In this document: positions 10,050-22,041 of the stretch, piece by piece
Position numbering within the stretch: the first letter of the stretch is position 1
Layout of the letters: every line of letters starts with the position of its first letter
Assembly: GCA_958510875.1 (NCBI GenBank)
Contig: OY294067.1
Span: 105,196,010-105,260,009 of the forward strand
DNA from: Endomychus coccineus
Lineage: Eukaryota > Arthropoda > Insecta > Coleoptera > Endomychidae
Direction of reading: 5' to 3'
DNA length: 64,000 nt
Notes under the pieces: generated by a model
What the model was told of the DNA's origin: nothing
What the model saw: only the letters and a program-made list of their open reading frames with translations
Databases searched by the model: none
Made by a program: the position numbers and the translations under genes

Positions 10050-12840
10050 ATGTCAAACTTCTCTAAAATTTTACACTATAACATTCAATGTCTAAGAAAC
10101 AAAACTTCAGAACTAGAAGCTTTTTTAATAGGTAAAAGTTATGATATACTTTGTATAAATGATCATTGGTTGGGATCTGACGAATTAAACACTCTGAACA
10201 TAAGTGGTTTTGTAAATCTCTCAGCTTTTTGCAGAACAACGCATAAACATGGAGGAGTGGGTATTTTTTCAAGTAATATCATAGAAGCAATTCCGTTAGA
10301 TTTTGATACACAAGAAATATCTGATGAAATACATTTTGAAATAGCAGGTATAATGTACAACAATATACAGGTACTGACAATCTATCGCTCACCTCTTGGG
10401 GATTTTGACATATTTTTAAATAAATTAGATGCAACACTTAATAAGCTATCATTACACAAAGGTACTATAATAACTGGGGACTTTAACGTACATTTCCATT
10501 CAGATAGTAAAGAATCTCAGTCACTATGTAATATGTTTGAATCCTACGGACTACATAAAACTGTTCATAACTATACTAGAAACGAAGCAACTCTTGATAA
10601 CATATTTACCAATTTTAACAGCAATTGTTATGTTGCAACAGTAACAGATCCCAATTTATCTGATCATCTTGCTATATCATTTAATTTTGAAGTGGGAAAC
10701 AAAACATCATTAAATAATAAAATCAGAATAACCTACAGACCAATAACAGAACAAGGCCTCTTTAAACTTTATAATTATGTAGATAAAGTGGATTGGTCAT
10801 TTGTAAACAATTCTCAAATAAATGTAAATAACAAATTTGATCATTTCTTAAATCTGATAATAGATGGCTGTGATTCTAGCTTTCCAATAAAAACAAAATT
10901 TATAAAACAAAACGAACCTAACATACCTAAAATACATTGGTTTAATAACAACTTAAGACAAAGTAGAGAAAAATTGCAGTTATTAAGCAGTTTAAATAAA
11001 ACTAATCCACAAATTATTTCCAAGGAATCACTTAATAAATTTAAAAAAAGGTATCGTGAGGACATTAATAAAAGTAAAAAAGGAGCTAACGATAAATACA
11101 TTAACAATTCAAAAAATATGCAAAAGGCATTGTGGGATATCATCAAATACAAAAATCCGATTAAAAGAACTTCTCAACCTAAATGCCACTGATTTAAATA
11201 TTTTTTTTACAAATATAGCAGAATCCTTAGTCAAGAATCTTCCACCTTCACAAAATAATCCTATTGATTATATTAAAAAAATTAATTTAGTCTTCCATTC
11301 AGAATTTAAATTCATAGAAGTTACATTCAATGAAATGAGAGATATAATTTCAAATTTAAATAATAGTCCCAGCAAGGACACTTATAATATAAATGTTAAA
11401 ATAGTAAAAACTATTCTAAATTTGATCATTTTTCCTCTATGTAAAATTATAAACCAATGTATCACCTCTAACAGTTTTCCTGATTCCCTCAAAATATCTA
11501 AAGTAGTTCCGATTTACAAAAAAGGCTCATGCGATGATGTTAATAACTATAGGCCAATATCAATTACACCCATTTTTGGCAAAATTTTCGAGACTGTGCT
11601 GAAACGGCAAATAACATACTATTTTGAGGCAAATAATTTGTTTAATAAATGTCAATTTGGATTTCGTAGCAATGTTTCTACTACAGCTGCTATAAACAAA
11701 CTTACTAGCTATGTTCGAGAATGTTTTGAGGAAAAGAAGTTCATGCAAGCCTCCTTCTTTGACCTTACCAAGGCTTTTGACTGTGTGTCCCATGATCTGT
11801 TGATGCAAAAGCTCAAAGAATACAACTTTGATAGCAATAGTATAAATCTTATTAAATCATACTTAACTAATCGTATGCAATATGTATCATACAACAATGA
11901 AAAGTCGACAAGTAAAATAATCACATTTGGTGTTCCACAAGGATCTGTCTTGGGGCCAACCTTATTTTTAATATACTTTAATGACATTAGCAATTCTCTG
12001 TTAAATAAGAACAACATTATTTTATTTGCCGACGACACAACAACACATGATAGTGCTGACAGCTTGGAGCAATTGAGTCAACAGGCCTTGGAAACACGAA
12101 CCAGTATTTGTAATTGGTTCCTTGCTAATAACCTTAGCATTAATGATAGCAAAACACAAACTTTACATTTTTCACTTAGACCAGTTAATTTAAATATTGA
12201 AACCAACATAGTTAAATTCCTCGGCGTTTATCTCGATGCAAGATTGACATGGGAGCATCATATTGCACAACTATCAAAAAAACTCAACAAAGTCATTTTC
12301 GTTATACGAAATCTAAAAAATACAGTATCAGAGAATGTATTGATGAATGCATACTATGGTTATTTCCATTCACATATGACATATGCAATACTATGTTGGG
12401 GTCATTCAGCGCAGGCCTCAAGGATTTTTGCAATTCAGAGAAGGTGCATAAGAGTGTTAGCAAACCTAAAATATAGAGCGTGTTGTAAACAAAAATTCAA
12501 ATCCTTGAAGATGCTCACTTTTCCAAGTGTTTTTATATTAAATTGTATAACACATGTTAAAAAAAATCTGGTTGCTTATGTTAAACACTCCAAATATCAT
12601 GAATATAACACCAGGGGAAAAGACAATCTTGTTGTCAACTTCAATAGAATCAATAAAGCTAGAGATGGACAAGGCCACTATGGCATAAAATTATACAATG
12701 TTCTACCAGAATCTATTAAAAATTTAAATATCAGAAATTTTGAACACAAAATGAAAACTTTTTTACAAAATGAAGCATTCTATAGTATAGATGAGTATCT
12801 AGGTTTTAATTTTGAAGACATTGAAAGTAGTCCTATGTAA
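10050..12840 (+). pseudogene. Retrotransposon ORF2: endonuclease and reverse transcriptase (one frameshift)
   Basis: The N-terminal part (10050 to about 11180) is an APE-type endonuclease: HYNIQCLRNK, YRSP, TGDFNVH and LSDHLAI are present. At the usual catalytic Glu position (E-T-W-L in relatives) the sequence reads NDHWLGSD, so that Glu is not obvious. From about 11170 the frame moves by one and continues to 12840 with the reverse transcriptase: NNYRPISITPIFGK, FDLTKAFDCVSHDLL, GVPQGSVLGPTLFLIYFND and the catalytic LFADD near 12025. A C-terminal region with H-Y-G-I-K-L-Y-N-V-L-P follows. No RNase H domain is seen, as expected for CR1/Jockey. A single shift near 11175-11185 separates the two parts; it could be a mutation or an assembly error. 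Confidence 0.85.
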
Positions 12841-13106
12841 TCTACTATGGTGTTTTATTATGATGTATCGAAAATTTTATCATATAATTAGTTGTATTTA
12901 TTGCAATTTATTATCATTTATGAAAATCTTAATGTAAATTTTATTATTATTTATTATAAAAATTATTCAATTTAACAAGTGATTCTCTAACTGTGATACA
13001 TCTGATTTATTAATGTCAAATACTATAAATTTTAAATACCATCCTTAATAAATTCTTTTGCATTGACTTGTGTAATACTATGTTCTGTAATTTAGCACCA
13101 ATAAAT

Positions 13107-13130
13107 TTCTTTCTTTCTTCTTTCTTTCTT
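13107..13130 (+). repeat. (TTTC)n-type microsatellite tail of the retrotransposon
   Basis: Runs of TTTC and TTCT directly after AATAAA, where the element stops and interrupted coding sequence resumes. Simple-sequence 3' tails are usual in CR1/Jockey-group elements. Confidence 0.7.
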
Positions 13131-14031
13131 TATAGCGCCTTGAAAATTTTCTTCTTTCTGGATTTCTACCATAAAGTCGTTTTTTCGGAAGCTGCTGTAC
13201 TCCCGCTGCGATAAAATTTACCTGGCAATCATATGAGCCTAATGACCAAAATCTTTCAAACTCAAACTTTCGTATTTCGACAGGTACCTGTTCGGCACAT
13301 TTTAAAGTGCAATTACAATCGTAATTTATAAATTCTTTTGGTCTAATTCCTCTCCCTTTATAGTTGTAGTATTTTTCATTGCTATTCCTTTTCTTTTTCC
13401 TTTCTGTCCTGTTTTGATTTTCGAATTTTCTTTTTCGTCCTTTTTTTCTAAGAGGGTTTCTGTTGAATCGCTATCAGCAACGACATGATCGCTATCACCA
13501 ACGACATGTTTTGAAGACGTTGGTTCATAATCTGAGCTAGAAGATTCACCACTTGAAGCTTCGTAATTGGGGTCGCGAATAGAGTCATCGTCATCCTCCG
13601 ATTGGTTATCTTTGAGCTCATGACCACTGGAACAGGTTATTTCCAAATGGTGAACATCTAAAATGAAAAATAAAACAGCAATCATCAATCACATAAAAGA
13701 AACATGTAATTATTTTCGTACCATGAACCGTTTGAGTCAATGCTTTCTCTTCCTCCCTGATAAAAGCTTTGTTAATAGTCCACACTCTTTAATAATTAAT
13801 TGCTTGTCTTTTGTTATTGTTATTTCCTTACATGGAATTTGATTATTTTTAATAGTATCACCTACTTTTTCATTTGTTTGAGAGGAGTAGTACTTTTTCC
13901 GTTCCTATTTCATGAAAACAACAGAAAATTTATTATTAATTTTTACTTTAACAAATATTGCTGAAAATTTACCTCTCTCTTGTTCTTTTTGTTGAAGCAG
14001 ATTAAAAATTTTACTAGTACGGGAACTAAAC
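13130..14031 (-). pseudogene. DUF7869-like protein, 5' part, cut off by a retrotransposon
   Basis: The first exon reads MFSSRTSKIFNLLQQKEQERG from 14031 and ends at a GTAAAT donor. A second exon follows (about 13915-13720; ERKKYYSSQTNEKVG to KLLSG). The next exon begins near 13657 and carries a long acidic, serine-rich stretch to about 13330. It then runs into DCNCTLKCAEQVPVEIRKFE, the cysteine block that starts the conserved region in this family. Frame changes occur near 13326, and an in-frame stop follows K-T-T-L-W near 13170. At about 13130 the sequence jumps into the tail of the retrotransposon; the rest of the gene is at 6694-8232. Confidence 0.55.
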
Positions 14032-14569
14032 ATGTTGTATCACAAAACAACACACTTTTTACTTACAAAATATCATTGAAACACTTGAAATGTTGCTAAG
14101 ATCACGAGCCAAAATACACAAAACAACAATATAATTTTGAGATTATGTGAAGATTCCATAATGCACAAAACTACCAACCCACGCAGTGGCGTCAACAATT
14201 TTCTTGCATTTAACAGATTTGTATTGACGCAGAAGGCAACCAACCCACTTGGTCGCATTAAATCACTATTGAAACCAACCAAGTGGATTGGTATTTTTCT
14301 GAAAAAACCGAAATCTTGGAAGGTTAAGAAAATGAGTTGGTTAATACAATAACAGTTATTAATTTCAGTTGGTAGGTTTCTGCAGTTTAAACTATTTGAC
14401 ATATAGATACATTTTATGTGTTTAATACGAATTTAAGCCTATTGCGGGTGGTAGCATTCTGCATAACTACGTCCATTTGATAAAAGAAATCCTGGGATTT
14501 TGCATTGTTGCCTTGTTTCATCCTGCAATTGGCCAATCACTGAAATAATCCTGAAGTACATCTTTTAAG

Positions 14570-15800
14570 GCTACAGTTCCTGGCTAAATTATTAGACTCG
14601 CTTCCGAAATCTAAGTTTTTGTTGATTTTAATATTATTATTAACATAACATGTTAGTAATAAACAGTTGTGCTGCAAAATATTTATTAAAGAAAATGTGA
14701 GCAAATATTAATTAGAAAAGAAATAAATTAATATTTTGTTAAGCCACCCTTTGCAGCAATTAGAGCAGCAACTCTTCGTGGCATACTCTCAAAACAGTTT
14801 AAAGCAATTTCTTTCAACTTTTCGTTATGGTTCCAATGAAGAATAATTCTTTCTATTAGTTGAACCTTTGTAGTTATGTTTTCTTTTGCCAGTTCCCTTT
14901 TCAAACACTTCCAAACTTTCTTTATTGGATTTATGTCTGGGGAGTTGCCCGGCCAAGGCAAAAGTGGTATAGACATCTTCTAAGAATTTTTTGATTGATT
15001 TTGCAGTATGGCAAGGTGCTCCATTCTGCATGAACACTTTTTCTACCATTCCTCCATCTATGGAAGCAATCTTGTTTCCAAAACTTCCTTATATTGGTCT
15101 TGCCGCATGGTTCCCTCGACCACATACAAACGTCCTAGGCCCTTTCCACTTATTACAGACCATATCATGACAGACACAGGATGTTTAACAGCTTTTATGA
15201 CACAGTCATGATGGAATTTTTCGTTTTTGCGACGCCTCTTCTGTACAATTTTTGGTGTTAATCTTGGCTTTCTAACGGGTCTACGGCATTTGAGACCAAG
15301 ATCATACAGGTTTCGCCTTACGGTGCGAGCAGACACATTGTACCCTGCTTCTACAAATTTGTTTTTAATGTCTGCATGACTAGCCCGAAATTTCTCGATA
15401 ATGTTTCGAAGTCTTTGTCCCCTGGGAGTGAGAACACGTTTTCTACCATACCGACCTCTCCAAGCAGCGTCTAAAGGCTTTTGGAGTTAATTTTTTTGTT
15501 TATTCGTCGTACTGAAGCTTGTGATATTCCACATCTTGCTGCAATCTGTCGTTGGCTATACTCTGTATTCTTCAATAGAGCTATTACGGACGATTTTTGT
15601 TCATGACTAAGTTCTCTATGCTTCCCCATCTAAAAAGAATTCACCCAAATATTAATTGCCAAGTTTTCAATTTGTGTCGCTTTAAAAACAACAATATAAA
15701 TAAATATATACTTCAAGCCATTAATTACTTACAACAAAAGTTGTCGCTAGAATTGGATAAATCGTACTTTTCACTCAACGTCACCTTGCACGAAGAATCC
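14570..15800 (-). mobile_element. Tc1-like transposon remnant
   Basis: The left end carries TACAGTTCCTGGCTAAATTA at about 14570, which looks like a Tc1-type inverted-repeat end next to TA. A matching right end was not found by eye, so the element may be truncated or the end lost. The enclosed gene is a Tc1-type transposase pseudogene. Confidence 0.6.
14728..15629 (-). pseudogene. Tc1-like transposase (frameshifted)
   Basis: Starts MGKHRELSHEQKSSVIALLK at 15629, with a helix-turn-helix (SQRQIAARCGISQASVRRI). A frameshift near 15490 leads to the second DNA-binding part (SARTVRRNLYDLGLKCRRPV), then HPVSVMIWSVISGKGLG with the second-strand region. After another frame change near 15060 the read is VFMQNGAPCHTAKSIKKFL (second catalytic Asp replaced by Asn: MQNGAPCH instead of the usual Q-D-N/G) and PLLPWPGNSPDINPIKKVW. 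Further on it reads NCFESMPRRVAALIAAKGG, ending at 14728. Normal length for the family is about 340 residues, and all blocks are present in order. At least three frame changes make it inactive. Confidence 0.85.
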
Positions 15801-15865
15801 TAACCCAAGTAATATTTGATAATAAAGATTCTTGACCCAGTATGAATTATAATAACGTAAATGTA

Positions 15866-18773
15866 CCAGTACCTGACACCTTAAGGGTCAGATAAATTCG
15901 GTTTCCCCTATATAAAAATGAAACATAAAATATTCAGGCAACTCGTCTCAGGAATGACTTGTTAATATAATGAATTTATGTTTTAGTGAACAAAATATTC
16001 TAAAATTGAAAAAATTTGGAATTTTGGTAATTTTTTAATTTCGTCTTATTATCAACCAGTAGCTCACACCCAAGTTTTGTGCTTAGCCCTAAGCCTGACT
16101 TTGTGTGCACCTGTGCCTGATTTTTTATTTAATTCGAAACAATACAAAAGATATAGATGTAAAATGAACAAAAGCTTTTATTTGAGATGAATAAATGTCA
16201 ATTCATGGAGAATACAATGCCATGTCACGAACAAAATAACTTCCTCTGGTATTAATCAATTTCGGACTCTCAATTTTGCATATCACTTCATCCACTGCAT
16301 ACCATAAAATATCCTTTGTTTCTGGCCACTTGTAATTTAAACCACTCTTTTCCATCGCTTTAACCAAGTATGTATTTTCATGAATATTTATTTGTTTTAT
16401 CTGTCCTGGGTAGTATTTGCCATCGTATATAACAATAACAAAATCTTCTTTCAAGTTGTCTTCACTAGAAGTGTGGTCCTCACTATCTAAAGACTGTTCA
16501 TCCCAGTTCTCACCTTCTTCTGATTCAAGAGTTATTTCGAACGATGAATCGGACGAATAATCTGTGATATTTTTCTTAGACTTTGCTTTGGCTTTCTTTG
16601 CGTTTTCTTTTTCTCTATTCTCAGCACTTTCAGCTTTCTTATTTTCTTTTTCTCGTTCTCTGTTCAATTTATTTTCCTCTCTCTTCCGTTTTCTTTCAGC
16701 TTTCTCTTGCTCTTTTCTTGTACGTTCTTCTTCTTTCTTTTTAAAATATAGTTTTCCCTTCTCACCAGAAACTACCGATGGCAAAAGTTCTTTTACTAAA
16801 CGCTTCTTAACGCTTTTCAGCTTAGTTTGGGGCAACATGAATGAACCTCTGAAAGGACTTGGCATGTCATCTGCAATTGTGTATGAACTTACAATGTGAC
16901 TGGGACTTTCTATAATTTCTTGGTTTAAATTTCCTTCAGGAACACGCCCAACATTCGCAATACCTTATATTCTGTTCTCTACATGTTGGGCTTCTATAGG
17001 TTTTGTTTCCTCAACTGCAGACTGTTCGTTATGGGAAGTACCTTCATCTTCGAATTTGCCAATTTCTTGTTCATCATTTGAAATGGTTTCATCACCAACT
17101 TCAACTGGTTGAGTCTGTAATTCTATTATTTCTGTTTCACTTACTGTTTCTGTAACGTTTTCTGCGGTAGTGTTGGTTTCAAACTTACAGTTTGTTTTAA
17201 TTCCCTTCCATAAAAGGTATAAGGATTGAACCATTGTGTCGACATCGTTTTCTTCAAATTTTTTAATTTTCTCATTGCCTATTTCAGACTGAAAAACTTT
17301 AAAGTGATAACGTAACGTTTCCACAGGAACAGCCGAAGCAACTTGAATATTTCTATTTACAGTTTCCTTAAAATATTTGCTATAGTCTACAGCATTTTCA
17401 TCAAAGGGAAAAATTCCGCAACGACGAAAACCATTAACAAATGATTCAGGTTTCAACTGTTGCAATACTGTCTTAAGAAGAGGTGCAAAATTCTCTCGTT
17501 TTAGTTTTTTTCCAGAATTTTTTATTTTGAAAGATTGCACCGCTTGCTTCCAGAATTGCTTCAATGGTTTGAAAATTGCAACATCCATAGGCTGGATAAT
17601 ATGTGTTGAATTGGGATGGAGGGCAACCAATATTATGCCATGTTCGCTACAAAATTCGCTCAATGAGAAGGTCAAATGACTTGAATGTCCATCAACAAAA
17701 AGGACTATTGGCATTTTGACATTTTCCTTTACCAACCATGGATAGAAAATATTTGAAATATACTCAAAAATGTCCCACTGGTCATCCAACCTGTTTCCGA
17801 TTTTCCAAAAGCCCAGTCATCAGGTAATTCGTTTATGATTACCGATGGTATACGTTCGTATTAGAACACTATCATTGGAGGCATAAGTTTGCCCAAGGCG
17901 TTAGATCCCAAAAGGCAAGTGAGACATTCTTTGTCGTCGTTACTAGTAAATGAATATACTGACTTATCTCCTCTTCTAACCAAAGCCTTTTCTCCTTTTG
18001 GGGCCAAAAATATCGCAGTTTCATCAGTATTGAATATTCTTGTGCCACCCTCTAAGACATAAGAATTATTACTCAAGTTAGCTTTTACTTCTTGAAACCA
18101 ATTTCTCAAATGTACTTCTGTTACAGAGGACCTAGCTCTACTCAAATTTTGAGTCATACGAGCTGAAACTTCAGGATGTCGTTTCATGAATAGTTTGAAC
18201 CACTTTATTCCAGGTTGTCCATCTTTGAACGGGGTTTCTCGGGATACCCTTTTCAAAAACATCTGAATTGAATCTATCAACTGCTATTTGGTAACAGGAA
18301 ACCCTTCATCAGCACTTTTGAACATCCAGTTTACTATATTTCGCTCTTCTTCTTCCGAAAGGTTTGTTTTCGGACCCATTTGACGCTTTTCAAGATACTT
18401 TCCCTTAACTTTGTAGTACAGAGTGGTCTTTGGTACTTCAAAATATTTTGATGCAGCCTTAACAGTCATGTTGTTATCTTTTACTGCTGACAGGGCTCGC
18501 TGCATTTGCTCGTGATCATACTCCAGTATCTTTGACATGATAATCTGGAAAACAAAGTAACACAGTAGCTGACCCTAAATATTCCAATAGCTTAACCGTG
18601 GGTCAGGCATTGGAAGCACTACATATATAAGGGTGGTAATTTTAATGGATAATGTTCTTTAATATACCATCGAATAGAGCAGAGTTTTGAACGATTTCAT
18701 GAAAACCCTATAGCTGACACAGGTGTCAGACATTGGCTTAACCGATTTTGTTTACGAGCCAGTACCTGACACC
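15866..18773 (-). mobile_element. Pogo-like transposon, decayed
   Basis: The 15-base string CCAGTACCTGACACC occurs at 15866-15880 and again at 18759-18773 in the same orientation. Related inverted strings (GGTGTCAGACATTGG near 18722 and GGGTCAGGCATTGG near 18591) lie inside the right end. The whole transposase gene lies between them. The ends are thus rich in short TGACACC repeats, but a clean inverted pair with TA duplication could not be shown. Confidence 0.6.
16203..18538 (-). pseudogene. Pogo/Tigger-type transposase (stops and a frameshift)
   Basis: Reads 18538 down. It has an N-terminal psq-type helix-turn-helix (YDHEQMQRALSAVKDNN to VPKTTLYYKVKGK). A CENP-B-type DNA-binding block follows (GIKWFKLFMKRHPEVSARMTQ). 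The DDE core has IFNTDETAIF, IVLFVDGHSSH and HPNSTHIIQPMDVAIFKPLK, so all three acidic residues are visible. A long charged C-terminal tail (KKEEERTRKEQEKAERK) precedes a small folded end domain (KYYPGQIKQINIHENTYLVK to GSYFVRDM). In-frame stops occur at about 18281, 17862 and 16963, and a frameshift lies near 17780, after GKSETGWM. The C-terminal domain resembles that of the deleted copy at 32891-33966. Confidence 0.85.
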
Positions 18774-18834
18774 CCATTCTAAAAACACAAAATACATTTC
18801 AATTCAAAATTCTCTACTAAAACGACATGTATAG

Positions 18835-20290
18835 GGTAATGAGGGGGAATGGCGTTCACTTAAGGAAAACATGGTGAATTTTTTTAAAATTATTTATTAT
18901 AAATCAAAATTAAGAAAATTTACAAAGTTTTCAATTATCAAGTAATCAACAATTTAACAACAAAAGCATATATCTTTGACCTACTAATAGTAGGAAAACA
19001 TTATTAAAAAAACATGTTTGAGCGGCATTGCCCCTGACTTTGGGTAATGATGCTCAAATATGTTTTTTGGAATATAACAAGTAAAATACATTTCAATTAA
19101 AGAAATATTAATGAGATCAACCATATGCAATAAAAGTAAAGTCTACAATCACAAATTAGCATCGCTTATCCTCATTTGTACGTAAGATCAGCCTTTTTCA
19201 ATTTAACAAATATAGTAGTCTTCGATGTCAAATCAACTTCAATTATTATAATATAATATAAAATTATTATCATTATTAGAGGTGATCCAATTTAGAAATA
19301 GAAATATTTTGTTTTTGAACACATGAATCACAGATGTATCCATCTGGCGAATCACACCCTGAACATATAGCATGAGCCCACAGACCACAGATGGTGCAGC
19401 GATACCACAAGTCGTTAGTTTTTCCAAATTCTTCGCAAATAATACATTTGTTATAATTTTCATCATCCACATTCATTTCGTCATCACTATCATCGTCGCA
19501 AAGCTCTCTTCATCTTCACTCTCTGAAGAACTTTCTTGTAAAATTTTTCTTTTGTAAGATTTTTGTTTCATATGTTTGTTCTTCTTTTCTTTGACAACTT
19601 TTTTTGGTCTTGATTTATCATCTTTTCCAGTCTTATTGAGTTTCGCTATTTTTTTCTTTTCTTTATCCTCTAAAATAATTTTCATAGGAGTCGCAGTTAA
19701 TATGGTAGCATGTTGTTTTCGCTTTCTTTGACCTGGCTCAGAATATGGTGCAATAGTTGGTGTCGTTGCTATAGCAGCAAAGGATACCGGAGTTCTTTGC
19801 TCATCAACAAGTTCTTGGTTACAAGCAACTGCCAAAACAGATTCAGAGCATTGATCCTTATTTGATGGTCCTGCCAAAGGATATGTATGTCCTGAAATTA
19901 TGGTCATACCATCAGACTGCGCATCTTGAAAATTCTGGACATTTGGGTTCTGTTTTTCAGCGATTTGTTCCGATTCTTGTGCCATCAGCGACGCTGCCAG
20001 AAAATCTTGATCAGTGAAAACATTTGGGTTCAATGGGTAAATTCCCGTAGCTCGAAATCCAGATTCTGCTTTACTTATATTCGCAACTTGTACGTATGCT
20101 TTATTGAAAAGACCTGCAACATCGTATGGAGTTATTTTAGACATTAAATGTGTCTTCATGTGTTGCATTCATGTCTATAAGCAGCTTTCAGCAGCCCATA
20201 AAAAAGACACATCCAGCGGCCAGTAATTTACTATTGTCATGTCCACCAGATGATGAAATAATCGTACCATTTTTTAGTACGCATTCCTAA
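18835..20290 (-). pseudogene. Truncated pogo-like transposase with C-terminal PHD-like finger
   Basis: Only the end of a pogo-type gene is present. Near 20170-20230 a broken read contains W-P-L-D-V-S-F, matching the Q-P-L-D-V region of related transposases. From 20168 the frame reads SKITPYDVAGLFNKAYVQVA and SGFRATGIYPLNPNVFTDQD, a typical post-catalytic block, then a low-complexity linker and a Lys-rich stretch. After a frame change near 19475 it ends at 19276 with CIICEEFGKTNDLWYRCTIC, WAHAICSG and YICDSC, a PHD-like zinc finger seen at the C-terminus of this pogo subfamily. A G-rich end-like sequence (GGGTAATGAGGGGGAATGG) at about 18836 may be its terminus. Confidence 0.65.
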
Positions 20291-20500
20291 GCGGTCCATA
20301 GACCGTCAATATTATTGTGCAATATGGATTGAACAATATTTTGACGGCTGCCCATAGACGCTCAATATTATTGCACAAACCCAATTATTGAATAGTATGG
20401 AAGCGATATTGATGGTCCCGAAAAATTTGGCACAATCACGAGCACAGACGTAAATATACTTGGCAATAGATTGTCAGTACCTGCCGGTATATGTCGGAAG

Positions 20501-20918
20501 CATGGTCGTATACACAGGTCTGGAAACTCTATGGTTGACTTGAGTCTCTTACGGGTCGCCCAACTCGTAGTCCCTCGCTCAGCCACCAGCTAGCACTTGG
20601 ATCACGAAGTGGTAAAACGATTTCTATCCGAAATCGTAAGCATCCACTTTTTTCGCATTTCCGCATCTTTCAGCACTTTAAAAACAGAAGTTTCTTGCTT
20701 TATACTTTTGTACCACGTTTTGCATTTCGGCACAATGCACGATTTCGTAATTTGTTTCTAAAAACGCAGGTATTCCTTGTGTTGACAAGTCAACTGACAG
20801 TTGTAAGAAAATTCTCCTACGCGACGACTTTTGGTACTACGATCCAGTCGACGCTTAGCGGACTCACTGCTCACATAGGAAACAACCTCGAGTTTCCAGA
20901 CCTGTGTATACGACCGTG
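20501..20918. mobile_element. MITE-like inverted-repeat element, 418 bp
   Basis: Begins CATGGTCGTATACACAGG and ends with the reverse complement of CACGGTCGTATACACAGG; the arms extend about 29 bases through TCTGGAAACTC. It is flanked on both sides by GTCGGAAG (20493-20500 and 20919-20926), a perfect 8-bp target duplication. CA-starting ends with an 8-bp duplication fit a non-autonomous hAT- or P-type element. No transposase is encoded. Confidence 0.8.
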
Positions 20919-20926
20919 GTCGGAAG

Positions 20927-21051
20927 TCATGTTAAGTGACACTGAACTCTGTTGTATGGTAGTTGCTGTGGGCGAAAGTGCGAAAAAGAAAAAGAAAACA
21001 CGAAAACGAAGGAAATGGACCAAGCAGAGGTTTATTGATAGGGAGAAGTAG
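20927..21051 (+). pseudogene. Lys/Arg-rich coding-like fragment
   Basis: An open stretch reads MVVAVGESAKKKKKTRKRRK then WTKQRFIDREK and stops at 21051. The basic patch followed by W-T-K-x-(W/R) resembles the N-terminus of Harbinger-like transposon proteins, but it is too short to assign. The small element at 20501-20918 inserted just upstream. Confidence 0.25.
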
Positions 21052-22041
21052 GGGAGAGGCTGGTACAGGGGCCACGTTTAAAGTAAATTTATGATACATT
21101 AATAAAAATCAATATATCTGACTGAGTATCCGCCCAAGCAAGGTTGAAGAGATTGTTAACTTCTTAATGTACACTATAACACCAAAAACCACATAGATTA
21201 TGCAAAAGTTACTAATTTTAGTGTTGCACTGGCAGTGGCCACTGTACTCAACCAACTGGTACAATACCCAGCAAACACAGTTACATATTGTATACATATA
21301 TGCTACATATATCTTGACATTTAAGTCATATTTGTTATGTAGCACACTATAATATAAATTGTACTTGTATGGCTCTATGTCCGCCACAAGTTGATGTATC
21401 AGATACATAGATGATACTTCTGAAAGTAAATAACATGTACTGCAAATTCACGTAACAATCATGTATAAACATACATTCAATTGAAGCACAGAAATATGTA
21501 GTAGGCACTGTATATTTAGATTACAATATATGAAATATAATGTAATATGTGCCTTACTCAAATACAATTAGTAATATGAATATGCATTACAGATACTGCA
21601 TTTAGAATCAAATTCAACGTAGCTCATAATATACGTATAATGTAAAACCACGAGAAATTTTGTAATCTAAATAAGCTTTTCCGCAGCTATGCTACCATCT
21701 TCAATAGACCTGAAACAAATGAAAAATTTGCTAACTAAAATCTTTCGGATATTGTCCAAAATCTAGCTACCTTTCATCAGTGTCTCTTTTTTATAATTGA
21801 AAGATTTTTCGCGCAACAGCTTCGATAAGCATCTCTCAATACCCCTAACGTGGCTTGTCAGATGAGACGGATAAACGTAATTGAGTGAAGTACTAAATAT
21901 GTGAACCGTTTTATGATTAATGCGAATTTTGAATTTTTTACACTGTCCGTTATTGAGTTTGCACAAACCATAAATGACGTATCTTGTTATACATACATCT
22001 TTTGAGAATGCCAGGATAATATTTCACATTTAGTTTACCAT
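21052..22041. other. Stretch without a supported gene
   Basis: AT-rich sequence with several ACATAT/ATGTAT-type short palindromes and CCCAGCAAACACA near 21267, which resembles a transposon end. No matching partner end was found, and the small open frames show no recognisable motifs. Confidence 0.5.

Larger units (their letters stand above)
8234..13130 (+). mobile_element. CR1/Jockey-like non-LTR retrotransposon
   Basis: About 4.9 kb with a short leader, ORF1 (8454-10016), ORF2 (10050-12840), a 3' UTR with AATAAA-like signals and a (TTTC)n-type tail ending about 13130. It lies between the two halves of the DUF7869-like gene in the opposite orientation, so it inserted into that gene. The target duplication is not clear; at most a short TATA is shared by both flanks. 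ORF1 is fully open and ORF2 has one visible frameshift, which suggests a fairly young copy. Confidence 0.85.

Noticed and set aside
16564..16899. Plus-strand Phe/Leu/Ser-rich open frame
   Set aside because: Antisense of the Lys/Glu-rich tail of the pogo-like transposase.
20695..21051. Plus-strand open frame of 118 codons
   Set aside because: It crosses the right boundary of the 418-bp MITE, so it is a chance fusion; only the part after 20926 may be old coding sequence.
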